A stretch of DNA of 64,000 nt from UBA10329 sp964500205 (GTDB lineage: Bacteria; Bacteroidota; Bacteroidia; UBA10329): positions 124,001 through 188,000 of the forward strand of contig CAZCNS010000006.1 in NCBI GenBank assembly GCA_964500205.1, written 5' to 3'. The notes under the pieces were generated by a model. It was not told the origin of the DNA. It worked only from the letters and a program-made list of their open reading frames with translations, and ran no database searches. The position numbers and the translations under genes are program-made. This document shows positions 43,202-52,300 of the stretch, piece by piece (the stretch's first letter is position 1; each line of letters opens with the position of its first letter).

Positions 43202-43954
43202 TTATTTTTCTTCTTCATCAAATCCGTCAAATTCAATCATTTTCCTTGTCGGACAGTTGTTTACTACCAAATCAAATTTTTCAATTCCGTCAATTGTGGT
43301 CAAGTATTCAACCCTGTCAAAAGTTTGATTCTTATAAACCAATTTGTAAATGAAGTCGTCAATCTTGTCGATTTTAAGTCTTGATTTTTGGTCGTTTGAT
43401 TTTGCTTGAAACGTTCTTAGCTCAAGTTCTACTGAATTGTCCGATAATGAAATCATTTTGGAAATTGATTCAGCGTCCGATTCCAACGGTCCATAAAATA
43501 TGAATGCTGTATCACGAATCTCAAATCTTGGGTCAATACCATCACATCTGTCGTAAAGTACAAATTGGTTATTGAGCTTTCTAAGAGTTATAAAATGAGA
43601 AGGAAAGCCGTTGAGGTCAACTTTTTTTGGCTGAAAGTCCTTATTAATCGTATTTAAATAAGAGTCGATTGATTGTTTATCCCATTTTGATTCACTCCAA
43701 TTTTTTACACTTTCATAGAATTCCGAGTTCCTAGTCGTGTCAATGAAAATTTGGTGTTTAGAAAGGTCAAGTGAATTTGGGTCATTTCTTTCGAGAATTG
43801 TGTCTTCTTCAGCTTCTTCTAATAAAGTCTGTGGTCGGTCTGCGGCTGAATCAATTTTGGAAGTCGCTTCGCTTTGAGTCGACTTTGATTTCATATTTTC
43901 TGTACAACTAACTGTCAGAATTAAAATCGCTAATATGAATGTGAATCGTGTCAT
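43202..43954 (-). CDS. Putative lipoprotein, cassette-type gene
   Basis: 250 residues. The first 17 (FTFILAILILTVSC) form a lipoprotein signal with the cysteine at 17, followed by a Ser/Thr/Glu-rich linker and a globular part I do not recognise. About 35% GC by eye, far from the genome average here. It begins 11 bp from a GCCCAAC/GTTGGGC box and ends 11 bp before site A, the tight packing expected of an integron gene cassette. Confidence 0.7.
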   Translation of the reverse strand: MTRFTFILAILILTVSCTENMKSKSTQSEATSKIDSAADRPQTLLEEAEEDTILERNDPNSLDLSKHQIFIDTTRNSEFYESVKNWSESKWDKQSIDSYLNTINKDFQPKKVDLNGFPSHFITLRKLNNQFVLYDRCDGIDPRFEIRDTAFIFYGPLESDAESISKMISLSDNSVELELRTFQAKSNDQKSRLKIDKIDDFIYKLVYKNQTFDRVEYLTTIDGIEKFDLVVNNCPTRKMIEFDGFDEEEK

Positions 43955-43964
43955 TTTAAATGTT

Positions 43965-44002
43965 GCCCAACGTTTGGCTAACGATAATTAGTTATCGTTA
44001 GC
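43965..44002. repeat. Short attC-like site, site C
   Basis: GCCCAAC (43965-43971) followed by a perfect 11-bp inverted repeat, GCTAACGATAA / TTATCGTTAGC (43977-43987 and 43992-44002) with a TTAG loop. It lies just upstream of the cassette-type lipoprotein gene. Confidence 0.5.
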
Positions 44003-44015
44003 TGACTCTGTCGAT

Positions 44016-44129
44016 TTATGTTAAACGTTTGTTTTTGAGTTCCTTGTCGCTGAATATCCTGTCCAGCGGACTGCTGATGTTTCTGAGATAACGCTCGGCC
44101 ATGTGGTTCAGTTCCTGAATGCCTGCAAG
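44016..44129 (-). pseudogene. Possible C-terminal gene fragment
   Basis: On the minus strand 37 codons before a stop read like genuine protein (IQELNHMAERYLRNISSPLD then RIFSDKELKNKRL), closed upstream by a stop. No family recognised. It lies between the cassette group and the decayed MNT copy. Confidence 0.25.
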
Positions 44130-44152
44130 TTAGCTCCATTTTCCAATCGGGT

Positions 44153-44274
44153 TAACTTTGTGCTTGCTCAAATGTCCATGCCCGCCATCACCATAGACCG
44201 TATCCGCAAGGCCGTCTGACAGGGAGAGCCGAATGCCGAGGCTTGGCTCTTCGGCAGCAGGACGCGTGGTGACT
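44153..44274 (+). pseudogene. Decayed copy of the MNT nucleotidyltransferase gene
   Basis: The promoter box (TAACTTTG, 44153-44160), the TTGCTCAA leader and the start (ATG at 44172) match the intact gene at 41005. The frame runs through PNAEAWLFGSRTRGDY, the catalytic GS motif region, but carries an in-frame TGA at codon 16 (44217-44219). At CGCTA it switches abruptly into a piece of the GMC gene. Confidence 0.8.
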
Positions 44275-44372
44275 ACCGCTACGCGAAAAAATCGGTCAAG
44301 TGGCGATAAACAACATGGGAGAGGTGTTCCTCAACATGTGCAGCACGGTTCACATCCTCGGAGGCTGCCCGT
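44275..44372 (+). pseudogene. Internal fragment of a GMC oxidoreductase gene
   Basis: Matches the GMC gene around 40652-40750 (protein segment VAMNNMGEVFLNMSSTAHIL) with scattered changes and a one-base deletion near 44294. It is fused at CGCTA to the decayed MNT copy, so both come from a collapsed tandem array. Confidence 0.8.
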
Positions 44373-44400
44373 TCACCTTTCTCTTAGTTTGTCTACTGAA

Positions 44401-44447
44401 ATTAAACATGTAAATTTGCAGTTAAATTGCAAATAATCATGTTTAAT
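44401..44447. promoter_or_regulatory. Nested palindrome abutting the ATPase start codon
   Basis: Outer arms ATTAAACATG (44401-44410) and CATGTTTAAT (44438-44447) are perfect 10-bp inverted repeats; an inner pair ATTTGCA/TGCAAAT (44414-44420, 44428-44434) is nested within. The right arm ends one base before the ATG at 44449. It could be an operator or fold over the start in the message. Confidence 0.55.
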
Positions 44448-44448
44448 C

Positions 44449-45609
44449 ATGGATAGGCAACGTGCAAAGAACCGTGTGCGAGAACTGCTACGGTACTTCC
44501 CAAGCGTGGCGATCATCGGCCCACGGCAGGTGGGAAAGACCTCGCTGGTCAAAGAACTGATGCGGGAGGATGATCGTGACTTCATCTACCTTGATCTGGA
44601 ACTGCCTGCTGATGCCGCGTTGCTGTCTGACGCTCAGACTTTTCTCGGACAGCAGTCACATCGGACAGTTGTGATCGATGAAGTACAGCGCAACAAAGAC
44701 CTGTTCCCGCTTTTGCGCGCCCTGATCGATATGGACAGAAAGCCTTCGCGCTTCGTGCTGCTCGGCTCGGCAAGCCCCGATCTGATAAGGGACAGTTCGG
44801 AGAGCCTTGCAGGGCGCATAGCGTATTTCGAGCTGCATCCGTTCAACCTGATGGAAGTGAGCGGCCACATCACGCTGGAAGACCTATGGCTTCGAGGTGG
44901 GTTTCCGGATGCGGCACTCGGCCATGCTCCGTTGGAGGACTGGATGTTGAGTTTCGTGCGCACCTATCTTGAGCAAGATCTGCCCATGCTCGGATTCCGA
45001 GGTAGCCGGTCGGTGGCCCAACGATTGTGGTCGATGCTGGCCCACCATCATGCCAACACGGTCAATTTCTCCGAGCTGTCACGCAGTCTGGAAATGAGTG
45101 TGAATTCGGTGAAAGGGTATGTGAATTTCATGGAAAACGCATTCCTCATCAGGCAGCTGAGGCCCTATCATGCCAATATGGGCAAGCGGCTGGTAAAATC
45201 GCCCAAGGTCTATCTGCGTGACAGCGGCATCCTTCATCATTTTCTTGATGTGGGTGAAATAGATCGCTTGGTAGGGCATCCCAAAGTTGGCGCGTCCTGG
45301 GAGGGGTTCGTAATAGAACAGATAGCCGCCAATGTGAAAGACACGGTGCAACTCAGCTTCTACCGCTCGCAGCAAGGTGCCGAGATCGACCTGCTCATTG
45401 AGAACAAGGGGAAGTTGAAAGCAGCGGTTGAAATCAAATTCGGGTCTGACCCACGGCCAACACGGGGCAACACTATAGCTTTCGAAGACTTGAATGCTGC
45501 CCAGAATTTCATCGTGTGCAGGCAGGTGGAACCGCATGTGCTGAGCAGCGGAGTGACCGTGTGCGGTCTGCAGGATTTCCTTACTCATCATCTTCCCGAC
45601 ATCGCATGA
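44449..45609 (+). CDS. AAA ATPase with DUF4143 domain
   Basis: 386 residues. Walker A is GPRQVGKTS (residues 24-32), Walker B lies in VVIDEVQ, and LLGSASPDLIRD is the sensor region. The C-terminal part has WLRGGFPDAAL, SYLEQDLP-type FVRTYLEQDLP and the ending VEIKFGSDP, which is the DUF4143 nuclease-like fold. These solitary ATPases are common mobile-type genes in Bacteroidota and archaea; their job is unknown. The product's end overlaps an ankyrin gene (ATGA). A nested palindrome touches the start codon. Confidence 0.85.
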   Translation: MDRQRAKNRVRELLRYFPSVAIIGPRQVGKTSLVKELMREDDRDFIYLDLELPADAALLSDAQTFLGQQSHRTVVIDEVQRNKDLFPLLRALIDMDRKPSRFVLLGSASPDLIRDSSESLAGRIAYFELHPFNLMEVSGHITLEDLWLRGGFPDAALGHAPLEDWMLSFVRTYLEQDLPMLGFRGSRSVAQRLWSMLAHHHANTVNFSELSRSLEMSVNSVKGYVNFMENAFLIRQLRPYHANMGKRLVKSPKVYLRDSGILHHFLDVGEIDRLVGHPKVGASWEGFVIEQIAANVKDTVQLSFYRSQQGAEIDLLIENKGKLKAAVEIKFGSDPRPTRGNTIAFEDLNAAQNFIVCRQVEPHVLSSGVTVCGLQDFLTHHLPDIA

Positions 45610-45962
45610 GCGGTATGCACTTCCATTCCAGCGACTGGAAACGCTTCATACAGGCCTGTCAGGAGGGGGATGCGGCATTGGTGAGGCACTATCTTGATGA
45701 AGGCATTGACCCTGATTTCCAGTACCCTGAGGTGGGTACGGTCGCCATCGTGGAGGCCGCGTTCTACGGTCATGCAGCCATCGTACAGATGCTGCTGTAT
45801 GCGGGTGCGGACGCGTCCATACGCCAGCAGTTGGGCGGCCTCAACGCCTTCGAGGCTGCGAAAAAGCAAGAGCATGCGCAGGTGCTGCGTGTGCTGAAGG
45901 AACATGGTATGATAACATCGAGGTTGGAACGGCTGCTGAACTTTGTGCTTCGAAAAGACTGA
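45606..45962 (+). CDS. Small ankyrin-repeat protein
   Basis: 118 residues from the ATG at 45606, set by the ATGA overlap with the ATPase gene; a longer in-frame start at 45516 would lie in another reading frame of that gene. Two to three ankyrin repeats: KRFIQACQEGDAALVRHYLD, VAIVEAAFYGHAAIVQMLL with YAGADASIRQ, and AAKKQEHAQVLRVLKEHG. Likely a protein-protein adaptor; its partner may be the adjacent ATPase. Confidence 0.78.
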   Translation: MSGMHFHSSDWKRFIQACQEGDAALVRHYLDEGIDPDFQYPEVGTVAIVEAAFYGHAAIVQMLLYAGADASIRQQLGGLNAFEAAKKQEHAQVLRVLKEHGMITSRLERLLNFVLRKD

Positions 45963-45968
45963 TTCAAT

Positions 45969-47042
45969 ATGACGCTGAGGGTTCTCACACTTATATGCTG
46001 TTGCATCACCACAGCCTCGTTCGCGCAGCAGGAATCGAAACTGCCAGCGAAGGCCTGCCACACCGTCAACAGCAGGATCACTGCGCCCGTGATAAGCAGG
46101 GTGGCGTTCGGGTCGTGCGCCAAACAGACCAAAGATATGCCGGTACTGTTGGTGGCCAAAGAGCAGCAACCGGACGTGTTCGTGTGGCTGGGCGACAACC
46201 TCTATGGCGACACGGACGATATGACCGTGCTGCAAGGCAAGTACTACCAACTGAGCTGCAAGCCGGAGTTCCAGTCGCTGAATGCCACGGTGCCATTCAT
46301 CGCCACGTGGGACGACCACGACTATGGCAGAAACGATGCTGGGAAGGAGTACCCGTTCAAGGCCGAATCGAAGGGCATCTTCCTCGATTTCTGGCAGGAA
46401 CCGAAAAGCAGCGCACGTTGGCAGCACGAGGGCATCTACCACGCGTTCACTCACGGACCTGAAGGACGCAGGGTGCAGTTCATCTTGCTGGACACGCGCA
46501 CCTTTCGCGACAGCATTCCCCCAGCATCGGGCAAAGGGTCGAAGCACGATTACAGTCCGCACACGGGCACAGAGACCACCATCCTTGGCGAGTCGCAATG
46601 GAACTGGCTTCGTGGAGTGCTGCATGAGCCGGCCGACCTTCGCATCATCTGCTCCAGCACGCAGTTCGGCATTAGCTACAACGGCTATGAGGCATGGGCC
46701 AATTTCCCGCACGAGCGCCAGCGCATGGTTCAACTCATTAAGGACACACGGGCCAATGGCGTGGTGTTCATCAGTGGCGATGTGCACTGGGCCGAGATCA
46801 GCCGATTTGAGGCCGAAGGCTGCTATCCGCTCTACGACATTACCAGCAGTGGCATCACGCAGACCTGGCCCACTCAGGAGCCGAATACCAACCGTGTGGG
46901 CAGAACCTTCAAGCCCAACAACTTCGGGATGATCGAGGTGGACTGGGATTCGCAGCCCGCCAAGCTGAAGTTCAGTATCCGCAACAAGAAAGGGCGGGTG
47001 GTGCGCCATGTGCATGTGCCGCTGTCGGAGCTGAGGTTTTGA
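45969..47042 (+). CDS. PhoD-like secreted metallophosphatase, second paralogue
   Basis: 357 residues with signal peptide (RVLTLICCCITTASFAQ). The same metal-ligand pattern as the gene at 36899: VAFGSCAK, WLGDNLYGDTDD, ATWDDHDYGRNDAG, and ISGDVHWAEISRF. It is about 30 residues longer, mainly near LLDTRTFRDSIPPASG. It starts 6 bp after the ankyrin gene. Envelope phosphatase or phosphodiesterase; substrate unknown. Confidence 0.88.
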   Translation: MTLRVLTLICCCITTASFAQQESKLPAKACHTVNSRITAPVISRVAFGSCAKQTKDMPVLLVAKEQQPDVFVWLGDNLYGDTDDMTVLQGKYYQLSCKPEFQSLNATVPFIATWDDHDYGRNDAGKEYPFKAESKGIFLDFWQEPKSSARWQHEGIYHAFTHGPEGRRVQFILLDTRTFRDSIPPASGKGSKHDYSPHTGTETTILGESQWNWLRGVLHEPADLRIICSSTQFGISYNGYEAWANFPHERQRMVQLIKDTRANGVVFISGDVHWAEISRFEAEGCYPLYDITSSGITQTWPTQEPNTNRVGRTFKPNNFGMIEVDWDSQPAKLKFSIRNKKGRVVRHVHVPLSELRF

Positions 47043-47187
47043 TCAGATGACTCCCTTGCGGGCGCGGTGCTTGCTGTACGGTTCCCTTGTTTTGAGTGTG
47101 GCGAATAAATGACCAGAGCAAGCGAAGAAGCTGCGTAGTTTCGCATGCGCTGTACAAGCGTCCCTAATCGCAGATTCCCTACCGGTT

Positions 47188-48435
47188 TTGTCCTTAGCCC
47201 TTATCCGCCACCGCATTTCAGACCTGCGCGACCGATGTTCAGGAGGCAGTGACCCGGATGGACTCACGTTGGCACATTTCACGTCCATTTTCGATGTGCC
47301 CACAGCGCACTGGAGCGTTGTGGCACAGCAGAGTGGTAATATGCTGCTCTCCGCGCCCTATCTCGCGGCATTAGAGCAGCATCCTTATAGGGGGATGTGT
47401 TTTCATTACGTGTTGGTTTACAGGCAACTGGAGCCTGTAGGCATGCTCTATTTTCAGGAGTCGGATGTCCACATCACCAATGTGGATGGCAAGGTGGACG
47501 TGTCGAAAGTGGGCGACCGCTCCATTTTGAGCCGTGCGAAGGGAGTGGTGATGCGTGGACTTGACAGCGTGAGTCTCCGGCTGCTGGTCATGGGCAATCT
47601 GCTTCAGTCGGGGAGCCACGGACAGTGGTTTTCCACTGAGCTCGGCCTGGACAAGCAGGCGCAGTTGACCGACCGTGCATGTAAAATGGTCATCGAGGCC
47701 AACCGCAGTGGCAAGAAGGTGCGGGGCCTGCTGGTCAAAGACGTTTCCTTGGAGCTGGAGAGGGAGCTTCTGGCCATTGACCCTGAGTTGACCCCTTTTG
47801 AAGTGCAGCCCAACATGGAGGTTGCCATTCGCGAGCACTGGACTTCTTTTGATGATTTGATCGAGGAGTATTCGAGCAAGTACAGGGTGAGGGCCAAAGC
47901 CGCTATCAAGAAAGTGGCCCACCTTGAATTGCGAGAACTGGATGAAACAGCCATTCAGCAACACAATGACCGCATCATGGAGCTGTTCAAGGCAGTGGAG
48001 GCGCAGTCAGACTTTCACATGGTGAGCATTCATCCGCGCTATTTCCTTGACCTGAAGACCGCTTTGGAGGGGGCATTTGTATTGAAAGGTTATTTCCTCG
48101 ATGGTCAGTTGATCGGATTCTACTCTTACATCAAGGGTGCTGGCCTGAACAACGCAGCCTTCGTGGGCATTGACTACGGGCACAACCGTGAGTTCGCCCT
48201 CTATCAGAACATGCTCTACGCGCTGGTGGCCGATGCCATTGCCGATGGGGCGAGGTCTGTGGATCTTGCCCGCACAGCCATGGAGATCAAGAGCACTGTG
48301 GGGGCCGAACCGGTGCAGTACCGATTGCTGGTGAAGCATCTTAACTCATTTACAAACAAGGTTGTAAGTAGGTTTATCCGAAATATCCGTTCAAAAGAAT
48401 GGGAGCAGCGGAGACCTTTCAAGACGGTTGCATGA
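47188..48435 (+). CDS. GNAT-fold acyltransferase-like protein
   Basis: 415 residues from a TTG; no earlier ATG is in frame and the first in-frame ATG would remove 50 conserved-looking residues. The C-terminal half (GAFVLKGYFLDGQLIGFYSY and AFVGIDYGHNREFALYQNML) has the pattern of peptidoglycan-bridge or BioF2-like GNAT transferases. The N-terminal half (HWSVVAQQSGNMLLSAPYLAAL) is typical of Bacteroidota proteins of this type, whose function I do not know. It overlaps the convergent inositol monophosphatase gene by 17 bp. Confidence 0.65.
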   Translation: MSLALIRHRISDLRDRCSGGSDPDGLTLAHFTSIFDVPTAHWSVVAQQSGNMLLSAPYLAALEQHPYRGMCFHYVLVYRQLEPVGMLYFQESDVHITNVDGKVDVSKVGDRSILSRAKGVVMRGLDSVSLRLLVMGNLLQSGSHGQWFSTELGLDKQAQLTDRACKMVIEANRSGKKVRGLLVKDVSLELERELLAIDPELTPFEVQPNMEVAIREHWTSFDDLIEEYSSKYRVRAKAAIKKVAHLELRELDETAIQQHNDRIMELFKAVEAQSDFHMVSIHPRYFLDLKTALEGAFVLKGYFLDGQLIGFYSYIKGAGLNNAAFVGIDYGHNREFALYQNMLYALVADAIADGARSVDLARTAMEIKSTVGAEPVQYRLLVKHLNSFTNKVVSRFIRNIRSKEWEQRRPFKTVA

Positions 48436-49225
48436 ACCGTGCTACAAGTGCTTGCATCTCCTCCATCACGTGTGGGTTGCAAGCAATGATCTCCTTCCCG
48501 AAAAGGTAGTCTGGCCCGCGTTGGAAGTCGGAGACCTGTCCGCCCGCCTCCTGCACCAGAAGTATGCCTGCAGCCACATCCCAAGGGCTGAGACTGTATT
48601 CGTAGAACGCATCGAACCTGCCGCAGGCCACATAGGCCAGATCGGTGGCTGCCGACCCCGGGCGTCTCAGTCCGCGGGAGAACTGCATCAGGTGCTTGAA
48701 CAGCGCGAGATACTCGTCCAGCAGCTTGTAGTCATAGTAGGGGAATCCTGTGCCGATGAGGGATGATGCGACATCTGGGGTCTGCGACACGGCTACCGGA
48801 GAACCGTTGAGCCATGCACCGCCACCTTTCCACGCAGTGAACATCTCGTCACGGTTCAGCTCGTACACCACTCCCACAATGGGCGTGTTTCCGTCCATCA
48901 GCGCAATGCTGACCGCAAAGAATGGCATGCCGTGAATGAAGTTGGTTGTGCCGTCAAGCGGGTCGATGACCCAACAGAACCGTGCATCAGAGCGCGATTC
49001 GGTGCCTTCCTCGGCAATGAATGTGGCCTCTGGCAAAAGACGTTTCAACTGCTCTACGATGATGTGTTCAGCGCCTTTGTCCACGTGAGACACGAAATCG
49101 TTGCGTCCTTTCGCCTCGACCATGCCAGCAGTGAATTTCTCTCGTTCCGAGAGAATGAACTGACCTGCAGTTCTGGCCACATCTGTGACCATGGTGGTGA
49201 GGTGCGATAGAGCGGACTTATCCAT
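48419..49225 (-). CDS. suhB: Inositol monophosphatase family protein (SuhB-like)
   Basis: 268 residues. Metal and substrate motifs: TFIAEEGTES, WVIDPLDGTTNFIHGMP and the later LSPWDVAAGILLVQEAGGQVSDF. All three are intact. The family hydrolyses inositol-1-phosphate, fructose-1,6-bisphosphate or related sugar phosphates; SuhB also has RNA-polymerase links in other phyla. Its neighbours give no pathway clue. Confidence 0.93.
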   Translation of the reverse strand: MDKSALSHLTTMVTDVARTAGQFILSEREKFTAGMVEAKGRNDFVSHVDKGAEHIIVEQLKRLLPEATFIAEEGTESRSDARFCWVIDPLDGTTNFIHGMPFFAVSIALMDGNTPIVGVVYELNRDEMFTAWKGGGAWLNGSPVAVSQTPDVASSLIGTGFPYYDYKLLDEYLALFKHLMQFSRGLRRPGSAATDLAYVACGRFDAFYEYSLSPWDVAAGILLVQEAGGQVSDFQRGPDYLFGKEIIACNPHVMEEMQALVARFMQPS

Positions 49226-49328
49226 GAGGTTGTGCTTGAATGCGCAATATCGGAATGGGTCCAGCTGTTAGGCAACTGACCACTCGGGCAATCGTCTCAA
49301 AACCATTAGACACTTGCATCTGCGCAAG

Positions 49329-49336
49329 TACCTTTG
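49329..49336 (+). promoter_or_regulatory. -7 box before the adhesin gene
   Basis: TACCTTTG matches the consensus. It ends 9 nt before the ATG at 49346 and 48 nt before the one at 49385. Confidence 0.5.
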
Positions 49337-49384
49337 CAACCTCGCATGCTTATCGGACAGGGTATTTCTAACTTTTTCATCGGT

Positions 49385-52300
49385 ATGTCGAGCAAGACAG
49401 AGCAACTGTTCCGAGTGTTTGGTCTTGCTGCCGTTCTGTTTTTTTCCGGAAAAAACGCTTTTGCCCAGTCGCCCACCTGCGACATCCCTCTTATCCTTCA
49501 GACTTTCGCCAATGCTGGCTATTCTCAGCTCAATGTGACGGGTCAGGATTGCAGTCTGTACTTCTACAACAACGCCAGCACATCGGCCAACGCGGCCCAG
49601 GCGGCAGCCCAAGCTCTGGGCGCAAACTTGGCCTCCATTCAGTCTCAGGCCGAGAATGACGCCCTTCAGCAGGGCCTGCTCAATGCCGGTTTCGGAGGTG
49701 CCGTGGTCTGGATAGGGGGCGGGTTCGCGGGTGCAGCACACGGGCCCAATGATTTCACATGGTACGATGGCAGTCCTGTGAACTTCATCAACTGGAATCC
49801 GGGAGAGCCGAATAACAATTCAGGTATTCCGGGGGTGCAGGAGAATTGCATGCAGATGGTGGTGAACAGCGGCCTTTGGAACGACCTCGTTTGCGGGGCA
49901 GAGCCTTGCCTCCCGATAGTGGGTTGCACCGGGCCGATGGGTACTTCGGTGATAGAGGTGAATCTTTGTCCGGAGATCACTGTCACGGGTCTCGGAGGAG
50001 CAGTATGCACGGGCGATCAGCTCAACCTGAGCTCGAGCGCGCAGTTCGGCTCAACACCATACAGCTTTGCATGGTTCATTGCCCCAAGCCCGATTCCTGC
50101 TGCCACGGGCGATGCCTACACGCCAACCGTGAACGCCACAACGACCTATGTGGCCGGGGTGCAGGACGTCTATTCATGTGGTGACACGGCCATGTTCACC
50201 GTAATCCCGACCGCCTGTGGCGATTGCAGTGCATTTCTGCCCCCGTTGGTGAGCAGCACACCTACGACCTGTTCTGGCAGCACTGGCACTGCAACAGCCA
50301 CTCCGCAAGGGGGAACTGCGCCCTACACCGCGGTTTGGAACACCCTCCCACCCCAGAACGGCCTCACAGCTATCGACCTCCCGGCCGGTACCTACACTGT
50401 GACCATTACCGATGCCTCAGATTGCGAGGAGAGCGCGGATATCGTAGTGGGAACAGACCCGGGAACTCTCAGCGTGACTTTCTCCGGGCTGGTGAATGCC
50501 AGCTGCTTCGGTGCATGCGATGGTGAGGTGGAAGCCGTGCCTCAGGGCGGGGTCGGGCCTTACGACTTCCTTTGGTCGGACGGAGCCATCACCGAGCAGA
50601 TTCTGGCCAGATGTGCAGGAATCTATGAGGTCACGGTCACGGATGCAGATGGATGTGAGGTAACCGCTTCAGCCACCATTGGTCAGCCGGATACTTTGGT
50701 GCTCAACCTCTCCGTGATCAACACCTCGTGTCCGGGCGTGCCCAACGGTTCTGCATCTGTTTCCCCTCAAGGCGGAACAGCTCCCTTCACCACCGATTGG
50801 GGCGGGGTCACTCCAACAGGACTCGGTGAAGGAGATTATTCGGTCACCGTGACCGATGCCAATGGCTGTGCTGCTGCCGAGGATTTCAGTGTTGCGCCCG
50901 GTGCTGGCCTCAATCTTCAGTTGAACATCACGGACAACGTCTGTTTTGCCGGAAGCGCGGGGCAGGCCGCGTTGGTCACCTCCAATGGTGTGATGCCTTA
51001 CGATGTGGTCTGGACGGATGCTTTCGGCAATGTCATTCAAGCCAATCCTGCGAGTACGGGACTCTCCACGCTCACTGGTCTTTCGGCAGGTGTGTACAAT
51101 GTGGCCGTGCAGGATGCCATCGGCTGCGCAGGTGCGGCCACTGTCACTATTACTCAGCCACCGATTCCGCTGGTACTTACGCTCACCCCGCAGCACCTGC
51201 GCTGCCATGAGGGCAGTGACGGTGAGGTCACTGCTTCGCAAAATGGCCTCGCACCGTTTCAGTATGCCATATCCGACATTTTCGGAACGCCCGTTGGAAA
51301 TGCTGTGAGCAACAACGCCCACACCTTTACAGGGTTGAGTGCTGACACTTATTTCGTGACCGTGGTGGATGCCAACAACTGCCAGAACACGGACACAGTG
51401 CTCCTCAACCAGCCTGAGTTGCTGGTAGCAGAAGGCACATCGACCAACATCTCCTGTTTCGGGGCCAATGACGGCACAGCGCAGATCACGCTGACCACCG
51501 GGGGCACTGCACCTTATGCCCAAACGACTTGGGAGCCGGTAGGTCAGAGTGGGAGCGCGGCCATCAACCTTCCGCAGGGCAATGTCACAGCCACGGTGTC
51601 CGATGCCAATGGCTGCGAGGTGGCCTTGAGCTTCCTGATCAACGAACCCCTGCAAATGAGATTGCAGTCAAGCTACCTCACCGATACCTGTGGTCTTGGC
51701 CGTGGAACAGCTATTGTTAATGTTTCTTTCGGAACACCGCCTTACGCCTTTTTGTGGGATACGCCCAATGCAGGCACTGCATTCAGCGAACCGGGGCTCT
51801 TCGAGGGTTCCTACACTGTGTATGTGACCGATGCCAATGGTTGCCTCGACTCCGCAGAGGTAGTAGTGCGCGATGACCTGCCTTACCCCACCGCAGGTTT
51901 TTCAAGTCGGATCGAGGGAGACCATGTGCTGGATCAGGAGGTGCAGTTCATCAACAATTCGAGTGGTACCATTGCCTATCAGTGGAATTTCGGTGATGGC
52001 AATGCTTCATTGGAGGAAGAGCCGGTTCACCGATACTCCGCAGCAGGAGATTATCTGGTACAATTGCTGGCGTCCAATGGCTACTGTGCCGACACTGCCT
52101 ATGGCTATGTGAACATTGACCCGCTTTTACGCGTGTACGTGCCTAACGCTTTCACGCCCGGCATCAATGGCATCAACGACACATTCTATCCGCAGGGAGA
52201 GGGCATCGAGCCAGACAGCTACGTTATGCATATCTACGACCGTTGGGGCAAGCTTGTATGGCAAACCGGCAACTTTGCAAGTCGTTGGGATGGCCGCCAC

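Noticed and set aside
45588..47015. 475-codon open frame antisense to the ankyrin and PhoD-like genes
   Set aside because: It spans two clear genes on the other strand and shows no domain of its own.
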